In this document: positions 1 to 8,633 of the stretch, one piece after another | How positions within the stretch are numbered: position 1 is the stretch's first letter | Layout: each line of letters starts with the position of its first letter | The notes under the pieces: model-generated | What the model was told of the DNA's origin: nothing | Seen by the model: the letters and a program-made list of their open reading frames with translations, nothing else | Databases searched by the model: none | Program-made: the position numbers and the translations under genes | NCBI GenBank assembly: GCA_031374115.1 | Contig: JANMNO010000179.1 | Location: 23,960-87,959 of the forward strand | Length of the DNA stretch: 64,000 nucleotides | Source of the DNA: JAKFWF01 sp031374115 | GTDB lineage: Bacteria > Pseudomonadota > Alphaproteobacteria > Rhizobiales > Hyphomicrobiaceae | Reading direction: 5' to 3'

Positions 1-27
1 GCGGCTGTCCCGAGCCCGCCCGAATGA
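1..27 (+). CDS. Possible C-terminal tail of an upstream gene (partial)
   Basis: The frame starting at base 1 is open for eight codons (Ala-Ala-Val-Pro-Ser-Pro-Pro-Glu) and ends in TGA at 25-27. This could be the end of a gene that begins before the window. In related alphaproteobacteria cysE is often found beside DUF3126, so cysE is a guess from context. Eight residues cannot prove coding or identity. Confidence 0.25.
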   Translation, partial: AAVPSPPE

Positions 28-100
28 TGGATCAGCGTCTTGCGCCGGATGATTGCGGATGCCACTAAAGGTCCTGAAATAATCAGGAAAGTCATTACCC

Positions 101-313
101 ATGAAAGACGACGTCCCGAAGTTGCAAGCCTATCTGCGCAAGACGTTCAAATCCGACGCGGTTCGCGTCGTCATGCACGGCCGCAAGAAGGATATGGCGG
201 AGGTCTTCATGGGTAGCGACCAGATCGCTCAACTGTATCGTGACGAGGAGGACGGCGAGGTTAGCTATCAGCTCCAGATGGCGATCCTCGACATCGATCT
301 TGAAGGGCTCTGA
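101..313 (+). CDS. DUF3126 family protein
   Basis: A 70-residue protein of unknown function resembling the alphaproteobacterial DUF3126 family. It is a compact basic/acidic cytosolic protein with no signal peptide or membrane segment, and the C-terminal part is acidic. An AGGAAAG element lies nine bases before the ATG. The stop is followed after four bases by the gamma carbonic anhydrase gene, so the two are very probably co-transcribed. The family assignment comes from length, sequence character and this neighbour. No biochemical role is known to me. Confidence 0.85.
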   Translation: MKDDVPKLQAYLRKTFKSDAVRVVMHGRKKDMAEVFMGSDQIAQLYRDEEDGEVSYQLQMAILDIDLEGL

Positions 314-317
314 TCCG

Positions 318-848
318 ATGGCCCTCTATTCGCTCGATGGTAAGCCGGTGATCATGCCAGCCGACGGTCAGGCTTGGGTCGCGCCCAGCGCGATATGCGT
401 CGGCAATATCACGCTCCACAGCGACGCAAGTATCTGGTTCAACGCTGTCGTGCGCGGCGATAACGAACCGATCGTACTTGGTGAGCGCTCGAATATCCAG
501 GATGGCTGCGTTCTGCACACCGATCCAGGTTTCCCAATGACGATCGAAGCCGATTGCACGATCGGCCATATGGTGATGTTGCACGGTTGCCGGATCGGAC
601 GCGGAAGCCTGATCGGCATTGGCGCGATCATTCTCAACGGCGCAGAGATCGGCGAGGAGTGTCTGATCGGCGCCGGCGCTTTGATTCCCGAAGGCAAGAA
701 GATCCCGCCGCGATCGGTCGTGATGGGCGCCCCCGGCAAGATCGTCCGGTCCGTCACGGGGGCCGATATCGAGCGCATACGCAATGGCGTTGCGAGCTAC
801 CAGCGCAACTGGAAACGGTTTGCAGCCGGGATGAAGCCGCAAACCTAA
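318..848 (+). CDS. Gamma carbonic anhydrase family protein
   Basis: A 176-residue left-handed beta-helix (hexapeptide repeat) protein of the gamma carbonic anhydrase / PaaY-YrdA class. The repeated [LIV]-G-x-x hexapeptide pattern runs through the middle of the chain. Three histidines at about 67, 84 and 89 are placed as the metal ligands of the family (HTD, GHM and LHG contexts), so a metal-bound trimer reversibly hydrating CO2 is plausible. Many members of this family show weak or no carbonic anhydrase activity. The ATG at 318 was chosen because it follows the DUF3126 stop by four bases and begins the conserved domain. An upstream ATG at 240 would overlap that gene. Confidence 0.9.
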   Translation: MALYSLDGKPVIMPADGQAWVAPSAICVGNITLHSDASIWFNAVVRGDNEPIVLGERSNIQDGCVLHTDPGFPMTIEADCTIGHMVMLHGCRIGRGSLIGIGAIILNGAEIGEECLIGAGALIPEGKKIPPRSVVMGAPGKIVRSVTGADIERIRNGVASYQRNWKRFAAGMKPQT

Positions 849-865
849 GTCTCACAATTTTGCAG

Positions 866-1549
866 TCATTTGATCCATGCGTGCGAAGTCGTGCGCTTTT
901 CCTTCACGCCTGAAAGTGCGCTCGGTGCTTGTGCTTGTTTCGGGTCAAGTGACATCCAAACGCGCGGGTCTACATACGACTGCCGCATGACGTATTCATA
1001 GGGTGTGCGATGCCAGGGCAGTACGTTCGATGTCTTGTTGTCGAGGATAAAGTCGCCCTGCACCGTGCGGGCGGTCAAGATCGCGTGCCCCTCGCCCTTC
1101 TCATCCTTGACGACGGTCATCAGCAAGCTGCCGACCGGCCAGCCGCGCTTGATCAATAGATGACGCTTGAGGAGTGCATAATCCTCGCAGTCCCCCCTGG
1201 TGACCGGCAGCGTCCAAAACTCCTCGACGCCATACAACTCGATGTCGGTCGCAGGCTCGATAGAATTGTTCACGACGCGGTTGATATCGTCCAGTTCGGC
1301 GAGGCGTTGGGGGCTGGCTGAGAAGCGCATGGCTTCGGTGGACGCTTTCACGCACTCACTCGGCGCGCGAGCGCAAAAGTCGACGAAGCCATAGGGTGGT
1401 GCGGCTTGCCCATAGACGCGCATGTATTGCGGCGATCGTTCAGGCAGCCGCGCCGTGCTGTCATTGGCAGCGGCAGGCTCGGCCCAAGCGCCAGCTAATA
1501 CCAGGATCAGGGTGAGGGAGCGGATCGCACTGTCGAAAGAACGCTGCAT
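866..1549 (-). CDS. Transglutaminase-like cysteine peptidase, BTLCP family (LapG-like)
   Basis: A 227-residue exported protein of the bacterial transglutaminase-like cysteine proteinase family (PF06035/DUF920). Residues 1-28 look like a Sec signal peptide. The Cys-His-Asp triad is visible as Cys121 (RGDCEDY), His155 (GHAIL) and Asp170 (ILDNKTS). The best studied relative, LapG, is a periplasmic protease that cleaves a surface adhesin under cyclic-di-GMP control. The start at 1549 has a GGAG six bases upstream and gives a clean signal peptide. A longer start at 1621 overlaps the PilZ stop as ATGA and would add 24 residues. The upstream neighbour in the same operon is a PilZ protein. No LapD-like receptor or large adhesin is present in the window. 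Confidence 0.85.
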   Translation of the reverse strand: MQRSFDSAIRSLTLILVLAGAWAEPAAANDSTARLPERSPQYMRVYGQAAPPYGFVDFCARAPSECVKASTEAMRFSASPQRLAELDDINRVVNNSIEPATDIELYGVEEFWTLPVTRGDCEDYALLKRHLLIKRGWPVGSLLMTVVKDEKGEGHAILTARTVQGDFILDNKTSNVLPWHRTPYEYVMRQSYVDPRVWMSLDPKQAQAPSALSGVKEKRTTSHAWIK

Positions 1550-1617
1550 ACAAAACTCCAACGCATAAGACGCACGAAGACGATAGGCGGCTCCCAGAGA
1601 CTGGAACCAGAGCGGGT

Positions 1618-2262
1618 TCATCCGAAATACCGCCGCAGTGCGTCCGGATTTTGTATGTCGACGAATTGTACGCCAAGCCCTTCTGGATGGTAACGCACAA
1701 TTATCGCTCTTAGTTTCCCAAGTAGTACCTGCGTGCCCAGACTTGGCCTCGCAGTCGTCATAACGGACGCGCCTGAGATCGAAACGTCTTGCAGTACCAC
1801 TTCGATCTCGTGATCGTCGGGAAGGTGCATCGTGCGTGTGCTTGCTCCCGATGTGATCCGCTCATGCCCGGTACGACGGCCCTCGATCCCTTCGAGTTCG
1901 GCGCGATTAATGAGCCAAGTGATGTGAGCGGCGAGCTTTTCCCGCTTGTGCAGGGTGGCGGTGAACTTTAACGCAAACCCGCCGTCGAATGTGCGAACGA
2001 CCGTTCCTTCGACACCGCCGAGCTCTTCCAGATAGGCGATGATGCGCTCGCCATCATCGACCGCGACGGGGGACATGAAGGATCCGCCACCGACAGAGAT
2101 GTCATTGCTGCGGCAGGGGTATTCCTGCTTGTTGCTGCGCATGAAGCGGCCAGCCAAGCTGATATCGAACCGCAAATGACGCCGTTTGCTGCTTTCATCA
2201 CCGGTCGTAGCCGGGCTGGCGGTTCGGCGATCGACGCTGAGTGCTGGGCTCGAATGGGCCAT
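1618..2262 (-). CDS. Tandem PilZ-domain protein
   Basis: About 214 residues with two PilZ-like modules. The first has the RxxxR stretch (RRHLR) followed by a D-x-S-x-x-G motif (NDISVGGG), the classical cyclic-di-GMP contacts. The second keeps a DVSISG motif but no obvious RxxxR, so it may be structural. There is no signal peptide or membrane segment, so it is cytosolic. It lies immediately upstream of the BTLCP protease in the same direction, and its TGA overlaps a possible ATG of that gene, which suggests translational coupling. Starts further upstream (about 2283 and 2340) are possible. The chosen ATG begins just before the low-complexity lead into domain one. Confidence 0.8.
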   Translation of the reverse strand: MAHSSPALSVDRRTASPATTGDESSKRRHLRFDISLAGRFMRSNKQEYPCRSNDISVGGGSFMSPVAVDDGERIIAYLEELGGVEGTVVRTFDGGFALKFTATLHKREKLAAHITWLINRAELEGIEGRRTGHERITSGASTRTMHLPDDHEIEVVLQDVSISGASVMTTARPSLGTQVLLGKLRAIIVRYHPEGLGVQFVDIQNPDALRRYFG

Positions 2263-2448
2263 GTTTTCCTGCGGCGGCTCGTGCATCGGCACGGATGGGG
2301 AGCCACAGGCACAAATCGCGCAACCCCGGCGCGAGCTCATGTGCAGCTCTTAAGCTTGTAGGTTAGCTCGATGAATTTAACGGCTGCCTAACGGAACGCA
2401 TCTTTTTAGGACGAAGTTTGAAGTTTTGTTTCGACGGCTTTCGGTCGA

Positions 2449-3087
2449 CTAGACTTTGTCGCTTTCGAGCTTCGACAATCCGCCTTCGTAGACGCGAAAT
2501 TGGCGGCGCTCGGAGCGCACGAGCCTCGCTTCGCGCAGGTTGGGAGCAAAGGGGTCTTGCCTTTCAATGGCGTCGGTTGTCGTCACCGAAGTGCTTATGG
2601 GCGAACTGATGCCATGTTCGATCAGCACATAGCTTTCGAGGCGTGTAGTGCCCAGCCACGCCGGAGGGGAGATGCAACTGATCGAGCCGACGATGCGATC
2701 GAGTACGTGGCTCGAATGTGTCAGCGGTAACAAAATAGACTCAAATCGGGCGCGCCGGCCGTCTTCTGCGATCGCGTCGAACGTCAATTGCACGACCCCG
2801 CTGCCCGAGGTCAGGGTCGCAAGCTGAGACTGGATATTTTCCCGGTCCGCCCCGCGCCATAAATCCAGGAAATTGCGGCCGCGGAACTCAATGCCGAATG
2901 TTTCTAAAATGCGGGTTCCCGCGAGCCGAAACCGGAAGCAGCCGGCTTCCACCCGCTCCAAAATGAACGTTTCGGGCAGGATTGATCCAATGCGCGCCGG
3001 TTCGATATCGAAACGCCGTGGAGCGATGCGGTTGCCCCGCACTTCGTTCCAGTAGGCGTACAGGATTTGACTTGTCTTGTGTTTCAT
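2449..3087 (-). CDS. PAS-domain protein (PAS_5 family)
   Basis: About 212 residues resembling the alphaproteobacterial PAS_5 family (PF07310). It shows the characteristic opening with a YW...RG..R.AP.R.DI.P pattern, then a globular region ending near residue 150. No kinase, cyclase or HTH domain follows. The C-terminal 60 residues are charged and unassigned. The family is common in Rhodospirillales and Rhizobiales and its function is unknown. The ATG at 3087 starts just before the conserved opening. The open frame continues to 3285, but that extension has no family character and would overlap the divergent rhomboid gene. Confidence 0.75.
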   Translation of the reverse strand: MKHKTSQILYAYWNEVRGNRIAPRRFDIEPARIGSILPETFILERVEAGCFRFRLAGTRILETFGIEFRGRNFLDLWRGADRENIQSQLATLTSGSGVVQLTFDAIAEDGRRARFESILLPLTHSSHVLDRIVGSISCISPPAWLGTTRLESYVLIEHGISSPISTSVTTTDAIERQDPFAPNLREARLVRSERRQFRVYEGGLSKLESDKV

Positions 3088-3272
3088 CTCGCACTTTCCC
3101 GAGAGCCGCATGGACAACGGCTCGTGGACACCTGAGCAGATTTCGTGCCAGCAGCGCGCCAGCCCTGAGCCTTCGCTGTGCATGCCTAATCCGTTGCGGT
3201 TGAGGTCCGTCAAGGTTATGGCCAAAGACTGAGCGCACGAGTGCTCTTTACCAGCTGAGCGAGGATCAATCG

Positions 3273-3995
3273 TTGGCGACTTCACAGCCTGTCTTCAATG
3301 CCCCCAATGTCGTCTTGGCCACCATTGCGGCTCTCGCAGCGCTGCATGTCGGGCGCGAATTCCTCGACCCCGAGACCGAACGCTGGATTGTGCTCGCTGG
3401 CGCGTTCATTCCCGCCCGCTATGTCGGCGAGGCTCTCCCCGGTGGTCAAATTGCCAGCATTACGTCGTTCGCCACGCATATGGGACTACACGGCGACTAC
3501 GCGCACTTGGCAATCAACAGCGGATGGATGTTGGCCTTCGGCAGTATCGTTGGCAGGCGTATTGGCAGTTACCGTTTCTTAACGCTGTCTCTCGTCACCG
3601 GGATCGCGGGAGCGGCACTGTTCCTCGTGATGAATTGGGGATTGTTGGCGCCGATGGTCGGCGCTTCCGGGGCGATCTCAGGTTTGATGGGAGCCGCGGT
3701 CCGGTTTATGTTCAATGCTCGTGCGACGGGTGGGCGCGATGGTACTTCGCTCGTCCCGCCTATGAGCCTCCTGCAAGTTCTACAAGATCAGCGTGCGCGA
3801 CTGATGATCGGCTCATGGGTGGGGATCAATCTGCTCTTTGGTTTGGTCTTCGACCGGATATTTTCCGCTGGCGGCATCGCCTGGGAGGCCCATCTCGGAG
3901 GTTTTGTCGCAGGATTGATATTGTTCGACTGGTTCGACCGAGTAGTGCCAGTGCCAACCGGCATTGCCGAAGACGTCAAGCCCCCCCTGGACTGA
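3273..3995 (+). CDS. Rhomboid family intramembrane serine protease
   Basis: A 240-residue polytopic membrane protein with about six hydrophobic segments. The catalytic dyad is visible as Ser132 in the GASGA motif and His207 in WEAHLGG, with the HxxxN motif (His78, Asn82) in an earlier helix. Rhomboids cleave transmembrane substrates within the bilayer, and the substrate here is unknown. Translation appears to start at a TTG preceded by GAGG eight bases upstream. It is divergent from the PAS_5 gene and is followed in the same direction by a CBS-domain gene after about 75 bases. Confidence 0.9.
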   Translation: MATSQPVFNAPNVVLATIAALAALHVGREFLDPETERWIVLAGAFIPARYVGEALPGGQIASITSFATHMGLHGDYAHLAINSGWMLAFGSIVGRRIGSYRFLTLSLVTGIAGAALFLVMNWGLLAPMVGASGAISGLMGAAVRFMFNARATGGRDGTSLVPPMSLLQVLQDQRARLMIGSWVGINLLFGLVFDRIFSAGGIAWEAHLGGFVAGLILFDWFDRVVPVPTGIAEDVKPPLD

Positions 3996-4069
3996 TGTCT
4001 TGCCTTCGGCCGGTAGTTGGCAGACGATCGACCAAAACAACGCGAGGCAACTGACAAGGAGTAAAGACC

Positions 4070-4510
4070 ATGAACGTTGCGGCAATTCTCAAGGGCAAGG
4101 GCGGCGCGATTACCACCGCACGCAGCGATGCCCGCGTCGCTGCCGTGGCAGGATTACTTGCACAGCATCGCATTGGTGCCGTCGTGATCGTCGGACCGGC
4201 CGGCCAGGTCGAGGGCATCGTCTCGGAGCGCGATATCGTCAAAGCGATCGCCACGCGAGGCAGCATGTGCCTCGACGAAACGGCCGATGCAATCATGACC
4301 CGGCATGTAATAACGTGTGAACCGAGCGAACCTCTCGATCAGCTGATGTCAACAATGACGGCCGGACGTTTTCGCCATGTGCCGGTGGTCGAGGGCGGGA
4401 AACTGGTCGGTATCGTGTCGATCGGCGATGCGGTGAAACATCATATCGCTGAGGTTGAGCTGGAGGCGCACGCGCTCAAGAATTATGTTCTGGCAGGCCA
4501 GGGTGGATAG
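4070..4510 (+). CDS. CBS-domain pair protein
   Basis: A 146-residue stand-alone protein made of two CBS motifs (about residues 10-62 and 78-135), which together form one Bateman module. Both carry the typical GIVSxxD signature (GIVSERDIVKA and GIVSIGDAVKH). Such proteins usually bind adenosine nucleotides and sense energy state. There is no fused enzyme or channel, so the target is unknown. A strong AAGGAG precedes the ATG. It ends six bases before the end of the convergent patatin gene. Confidence 0.92.
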   Translation: MNVAAILKGKGGAITTARSDARVAAVAGLLAQHRIGAVVIVGPAGQVEGIVSERDIVKAIATRGSMCLDETADAIMTRHVITCEPSEPLDQLMSTMTAGRFRHVPVVEGGKLVGIVSIGDAVKHHIAEVELEAHALKNYVLAGQGG

Positions 4511-4516
4511 TCGCGA

Positions 4517-5479
4517 TTACTGAATCTGCGGTTGGATGCCGCCGATCGGCGTCTGATTGCGCGGCTCCAGCACGCGGCGGGTCTCGAGTTCGCGCGCGAT
4601 ATCCTCGACCTCGCGACGGGCAGCTAAATGACCGCGATCGATCAGCTCGTCGGCGCGATGGAAATCGAACAGCCCGATACCGCTGAGTTTCGGATTGATC
4701 AGGGCGTCCGGCGGATCGCCAGCCAACCGTGACCGCGCGATTCGGTCCTGCACGATGTTGAACGCGTCGATCATGACGGTCGATATTCCCGGCACGTTCT
4801 CGCCACGACCGAAGATTTGACGTTTCAGCAGGTTGCGAACGTCGAGCCCATTTTTCGCTGGAGCGGCCTCGGCCGCTGAAAGATCATCCGCGGCATCGAT
4901 GTGCGACAAAACAGTGCCGCGCCCGCACATGTCCGAGTTGAGATTGACTGCGATCACGTACCGGGCGCCGAGAGCGCGGCAGACGCTGACCGGCACTGGA
5001 TTGACCAAAGCGCCATCGAACAGCCAACGGTTATTGATGTTGACTGGCTTGAAAATGCCGGGAAGCGCGTAGGAAGCCCGCATCGCGGAAACCAAGTGAC
5101 CGCGCGAGAGCCAAACTTCATGACCGGTACCGATCTCGGTTGCAACGGCGGTGAACGCACTATCGAGTTGCTCGATCATGGTGTCGCCCAGCGCTACTTC
5201 AAGCCGGCTGCAAAGCCGCTGGCCGGTAATCAACCCCGAGCCGGTGAAGTTGAAGTCGAGATAGCCGAAAACCTTGCGCCGCGTTAACTCCCTGGCGAAA
5301 TCTTCGATGGCATCAAGCCGCTGTGCTGCGAAGCAGCCACCGACAACGGCGCCGATCGAGGTACCAGCGACGATGTCGGGAACGATACCAGCATCGTGCA
5401 AAGCTCGTAGAACGCCGATGTGGGCCCATCCACGTGCTGCGCCTCCGCCTAGCGCTAGCCCAATTTTCATCTTTGCCAT
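4517..5479 (-). CDS. Patatin-like phospholipase family protein
   Basis: About 320 residues, RssA/patatin type. The N-terminus shows the oxyanion-hole loop GGGAARG, then the nucleophile elbow GTSIG with Ser41 and the catalytic aspartate in the FDGALVNP motif (Asp155). These predict a Ser-Asp dyad acyl hydrolase acting on phospholipids. No signal peptide is seen, so it is probably cytosolic or membrane-associated. The ATG at 5479 was preferred because the domain begins at once after it, although 5503 is also in frame. Convergent with the CBS gene. Confidence 0.9.
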   Translation of the reverse strand: MAKMKIGLALGGGAARGWAHIGVLRALHDAGIVPDIVAGTSIGAVVGGCFAAQRLDAIEDFARELTRRKVFGYLDFNFTGSGLITGQRLCSRLEVALGDTMIEQLDSAFTAVATEIGTGHEVWLSRGHLVSAMRASYALPGIFKPVNINNRWLFDGALVNPVPVSVCRALGARYVIAVNLNSDMCGRGTVLSHIDAADDLSAAEAAPAKNGLDVRNLLKRQIFGRGENVPGISTVMIDAFNIVQDRIARSRLAGDPPDALINPKLSGIGLFDFHRADELIDRGHLAARREVEDIARELETRRVLEPRNQTPIGGIQPQIQ

Positions 5480-5715
5480 CGACGGATACCTTCCAAGTCT
5501 CAATGCCTGAAAACCAGGCTGGTTCCGCCAGTTGGTCCGAGTGCGAAGGAATGATCCGAAGGCAGAGAAATTGCAAATCGCATGCCGCTAACTATAATGC
5601 ATTTGGATGAATATCAGCTTAGCAACTATGATTTTGGTCAACGACAGCTAGCGTCGGCAATCCTATGGGTGACCACGTGAAATGCGGGCGGTCGCTCGAG
5701 ACTTGACGTGCCAAT

Positions 5716-6138
5716 TTACGATTGCGCGGCCACGAGCCTGGCAGTCTGCAAGGATGTTGGTGCGACGACGGTCCGATAAAAGCAGGATCTTGCACCCGTG
5801 TGACATGCAACTCCATCGCCTCGGATGTGCGCGCGAATGAGCAAAACATCCTGGTCGCAGTCGACGCGGACATCTTCGATGTCGAGTAAATTTCCGCTTT
5901 CTTCGCCCTTGCGCCAAATTTTTTCACGAGAGCGGCTCCAAAAATGAGCAGTTCGCGTCGTCAAAGTAAGGGCAAGGGCCTCCGCGTTCATCCACGCAAA
6001 CATGAGCACCGTGCCATCTCCGGCATCGCAGACGATTGCCGGAATAAGCCCAGCGGCGTCGAATGCGGGCATGAACACATCGCCACTTTCAACGTCAGCC
6101 TTGGAACTGCGGGGAGAAAACGGCATTGTCAGCATCAC
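5716..6138 (-). CDS. hisI: Phosphoribosyl-AMP cyclohydrolase
   Basis: A 140-residue stand-alone HisI that opens the adenine ring of phosphoribosyl-AMP in the third step of histidine biosynthesis. The conserved FWSRSREK, WRKGEESGN, DCDQD and ACHTGARSCF motifs are all present, supplying the metal-binding Asp and Cys residues. The HisE pyrophosphohydrolase domain is not fused, as is usual in alphaproteobacteria. GGAGG lies seven bases before a GTG at 6138, with an ATG at 6135 as the alternative start. It is divergent from the Fe-S scaffold gene. No other his genes are in the window. Confidence 0.95.
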   Translation of the reverse strand: MMLTMPFSPRSSKADVESGDVFMPAFDAAGLIPAIVCDAGDGTVLMFAWMNAEALALTLTTRTAHFWSRSREKIWRKGEESGNLLDIEDVRVDCDQDVLLIRAHIRGDGVACHTGARSCFYRTVVAPTSLQTARLVAAQS

Positions 6139-6285
6139 TAAACCGCCTCCAGTGCGGTCAAGCGGTCACAGCCGCAAGACCTCGAATATGATCGCATGAC
6201 TCGCTATATACTGATTTCTGAAGTGATCGCATCGCCGGTATGGGTCGGGCGCGTGATTTTGATGGATGCAAAGCGGATACCTTCG

Positions 6286-6750
6286 ATGGCCGATCTTAAT
6301 GAGATCTACAACTCAAAAATTATCGAGCTGGCAGCCGCAATACACGGGGCCAGGAAACTCGACAATCCTGATGCCACGTCGACGCAGCACTCGAAACTGT
6401 GCGGTTCGACAGTTACCGCCGAATTAAAAGTGCGCGATGGCGTCGTGTCCGAATATGCCCAAACCGTAAAAGCTTGCCTACTGGGGCAAGCGGCAGCTTC
6501 GGTCATGGGTCGCGAGATCGTCGGATCGACGCCTGCAGAACTGCGTTCTGTGGGTGCCGCCATGCGCGCCATGCTAAGGGGATCGGGCGAACCGCCGTCT
6601 GGCCGGTGGGCCGATCTTGCGGTGCTTGAGCCGGTCAGAGCCGTCAAAGCGCGTCATGCATCGACGCTCCTGGTTTTCGACGCGGTCGAAAAAGCGTTGC
6701 AGCTGATCGACGACCGCCAAGCTGCCCCGTTAGCTGCGCAGGCGCAATGA
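6286..6750 (+). CDS. Iron-sulfur cluster assembly scaffold-like protein (IscU/SufU fold)
   Basis: A 154-residue protein of the NifU N-terminal / SufU-like fold. It opens with a helix (MADLNEIYNSKII) typical of the family, and two of the three cluster cysteines are visible at Cys39 (KLCGS) and Cys64 (KACLLGQ). The third position is Ala (KARHAST near 125), so this is the alphaproteobacterial variant rather than canonical IscU. Scaffold activity is therefore uncertain. The ATG at 6286 was chosen because the fold begins there. A start at 6196 would add an unsupported 30 residues. Its stop overlaps the yidD start (ATGA). Confidence 0.8.
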   Translation: MADLNEIYNSKIIELAAAIHGARKLDNPDATSTQHSKLCGSTVTAELKVRDGVVSEYAQTVKACLLGQAAASVMGREIVGSTPAELRSVGAAMRAMLRGSGEPPSGRWADLAVLEPVRAVKARHASTLLVFDAVEKALQLIDDRQAAPLAAQAQ

Positions 6751-7067
6751 CACCCTCGTCCATATCAAAAGCACTGATGAAGGCGCCGGTCCACGCCTAT
6801 CGATGGACCCTCAAGCCTTTGCTTGGTCACGAGTGCCGTTACCTGCCCACGTGTTCCGCCTACGCTCTCGAAGCGATCGATCGCAACGGCGCATGGCGCG
6901 GCTTTTGGCTGTCGGCATCGCGGGTCTGCCGATGCCACCCCTGGGGATCGTCCGGCTTCGATCCGGCTCCTGATGTGGCGCACGAACACCATGCCTTTGC
7001 GCCTTGGCGCTACGGCCGGTGGGCTGCGCGGCACGAGATAGGCCGTGCCAAAAGCCAGCGTTTGTGA
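6747..7067 (+). CDS. yidD: Membrane protein insertion efficiency factor YidD
   Basis: A 106-residue member of the YidD family, which assists YidC-dependent insertion of inner-membrane proteins. It has the amphipathic YRWTLKPLLG helix and the cysteine-rich core CRYLPTCSAYALEAI followed by RVCRCHPWG, the family hallmarks. The C-terminal 25 residues are a variable tail. It overlaps the preceding scaffold gene by four bases (ATGA), indicating translational coupling. Its usual alphaproteobacterial neighbour thrS is about 2.9 kb downstream here, with unrelated minus-strand genes between them. Confidence 0.93.
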   Translation: MTPSSISKALMKAPVHAYRWTLKPLLGHECRYLPTCSAYALEAIDRNGAWRGFWLSASRVCRCHPWGSSGFDPAPDVAHEHHAFAPWRYGRWAARHEIGRAKSQRL

Positions 7068-7167
7068 TCAACGGGGCAGCGCTCCAACTCCAATAGTAGA
7101 ACCGGAGCGGCTGCAGCGCCCGATGCCGCACGGATGCGCCGCGATGCGAGGCCCCTTTCCCAGATCA

Positions 7168-8415
7168 TCAGCGTGCTTTTCGTTGATTCCACTCCAGGAA
7201 CTGCTGGAACAATCGGGCCTGTTCGGACGCATCGTCGGGCGCCGCGCGTCTAGCCTGTTGGCGCGCAAGGCCTCGATCGATCGTCGGTGTTACAGGGTTC
7301 GCCGCTGCCAGCGCATCTAGCTTCTGCTGCATCGCCGGGAACCGTTTCCATCCCGGGACCGAAGCTGCAAGATTGACGCTTTTCCAGTTTGCGTCGTATG
7401 GCGGTTTTTGCAACTGCCCGAGCCGGGACGCAAACCGATCGACAAAACGGGCGAGCCGGCGATGGCGGTCACTGCCGGGCGGAGCATTGGCAACGGCGAG
7501 TACCACGGGCACGCCGATCGTGGCGATCGTCTGGCCCTCCAGGATCAGCTGCGGATAGTCTGCATGCTCAAGGTTGGCCGGAAGATACAAATCTTCCAGT
7601 GCGCTCGTATACGCGACGGGGATGAGCTTGAAGCCTACAGGCCAAGACGATTGAGCTAGGGGCGGCGCCGGCTTTGTGGTTACGATCACGAAAGCTGCGA
7701 CATCGGAGTTCTTGGCAATTTCCGCCAAAACCTCGCGTTGAGAATCGAACTGTTTGAGGACCTCGATGCCCAATCTTTGAAAGACGAGTGGACCGGTGAA
7801 TGCCGCCGCAGTGCCTGGTGAATTGAAGTTCACCTTTTTGCCGGCAAGATCCCGTATCGAGTTGATGCCGGGGCTAACCAACACGTGTATCTCGGCCACG
7901 AATAGGTTGGCAATGAAAGCAATCTGGCCCTCGACGTTTTTTTCCTTCGTCTTGAAATGCTCCATCGCGTCGCTGTGGACAATCGCTGCATCGACACCGC
8001 GAAGGTACAAAATGTCGGTGAAGTTCTCGAACACACCGCGGGTAACGATCGGCATGACGCGAAGATCATCGCCATCGTCGGTGACCTCCGCCAATTCCGC
8101 AGCTAGCCGCAGGGGAGCACCTTCGATCCGCCCGGCGGCGATCCCGACGACCCATTGGTTGACGCTCGCACGCGTTCGGTCAGCGGACGTACTGGGCGCT
8201 GTTACCGCGGTCGATCCGGACGGCAGAGGCAACCTGTTGGGTTGTTTGACCTGAGGCGGGGCCGTAACTGGCGGCTTAGGCTTAGGGGTCGCAGCGGGAG
8301 TTTTGGTCGGCGGCGTTGGCGAGCTGAACGGCCAAAACCCCTGCGCTAGCGCACCCGTTCCGACCAAGATCGAGCACGCTGTTAATACCCCTGCAAACTT
8401 GGCCGATCGTATCAA
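7168..8415 (-). CDS. TAXI-family TRAP transporter solute-binding protein
   Basis: A 415-residue periplasmic binding protein of the TAXI type. A signal peptide (residues 1-25 ending in ALAQ) is followed by a Pro/Thr-rich linker to about residue 85, then a two-lobed binding domain. The domain includes the DLAGKKVNFNSPGT motif typical of TAXI/NMT1-like receptors. A basic helical tail follows. Translation starts at TTG with a strong GGAGG eight bases before it. No TRAP permease (dctQM or 4TM-12TM) lies nearby, so it is an orphan receptor or uses a distant permease. The ligand is unknown. Confidence 0.85.
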   Translation of the reverse strand: MIRSAKFAGVLTACSILVGTGALAQGFWPFSSPTPPTKTPAATPKPKPPVTAPPQVKQPNRLPLPSGSTAVTAPSTSADRTRASVNQWVVGIAAGRIEGAPLRLAAELAEVTDDGDDLRVMPIVTRGVFENFTDILYLRGVDAAIVHSDAMEHFKTKEKNVEGQIAFIANLFVAEIHVLVSPGINSIRDLAGKKVNFNSPGTAAAFTGPLVFQRLGIEVLKQFDSQREVLAEIAKNSDVAAFVIVTTKPAPPLAQSSWPVGFKLIPVAYTSALEDLYLPANLEHADYPQLILEGQTIATIGVPVVLAVANAPPGSDRHRRLARFVDRFASRLGQLQKPPYDANWKSVNLAASVPGWKRFPAMQQKLDALAAANPVTPTIDRGLARQQARRAAPDDASEQARLFQQFLEWNQRKAR

Positions 8416-8633
8416 GCCGCAATCCTCCGACAGTCGTCCACGAATGCCTAAGCGGCACCGGACGATACTGCATGGTTTGATTTAGGCGTAACCCGCTCCC
8501 TGCAGCGCGTCCCCAAAACCCGTATTGTCCTAATCACTTCAAAAACACGTCAACCTCCCAATGCGGCGCGATAAGGGCGGTGGCTTCGACGTTTGTCTAA
8601 CCGGTCGCTGTAGCGATCATCGGTTGCCGGCCG

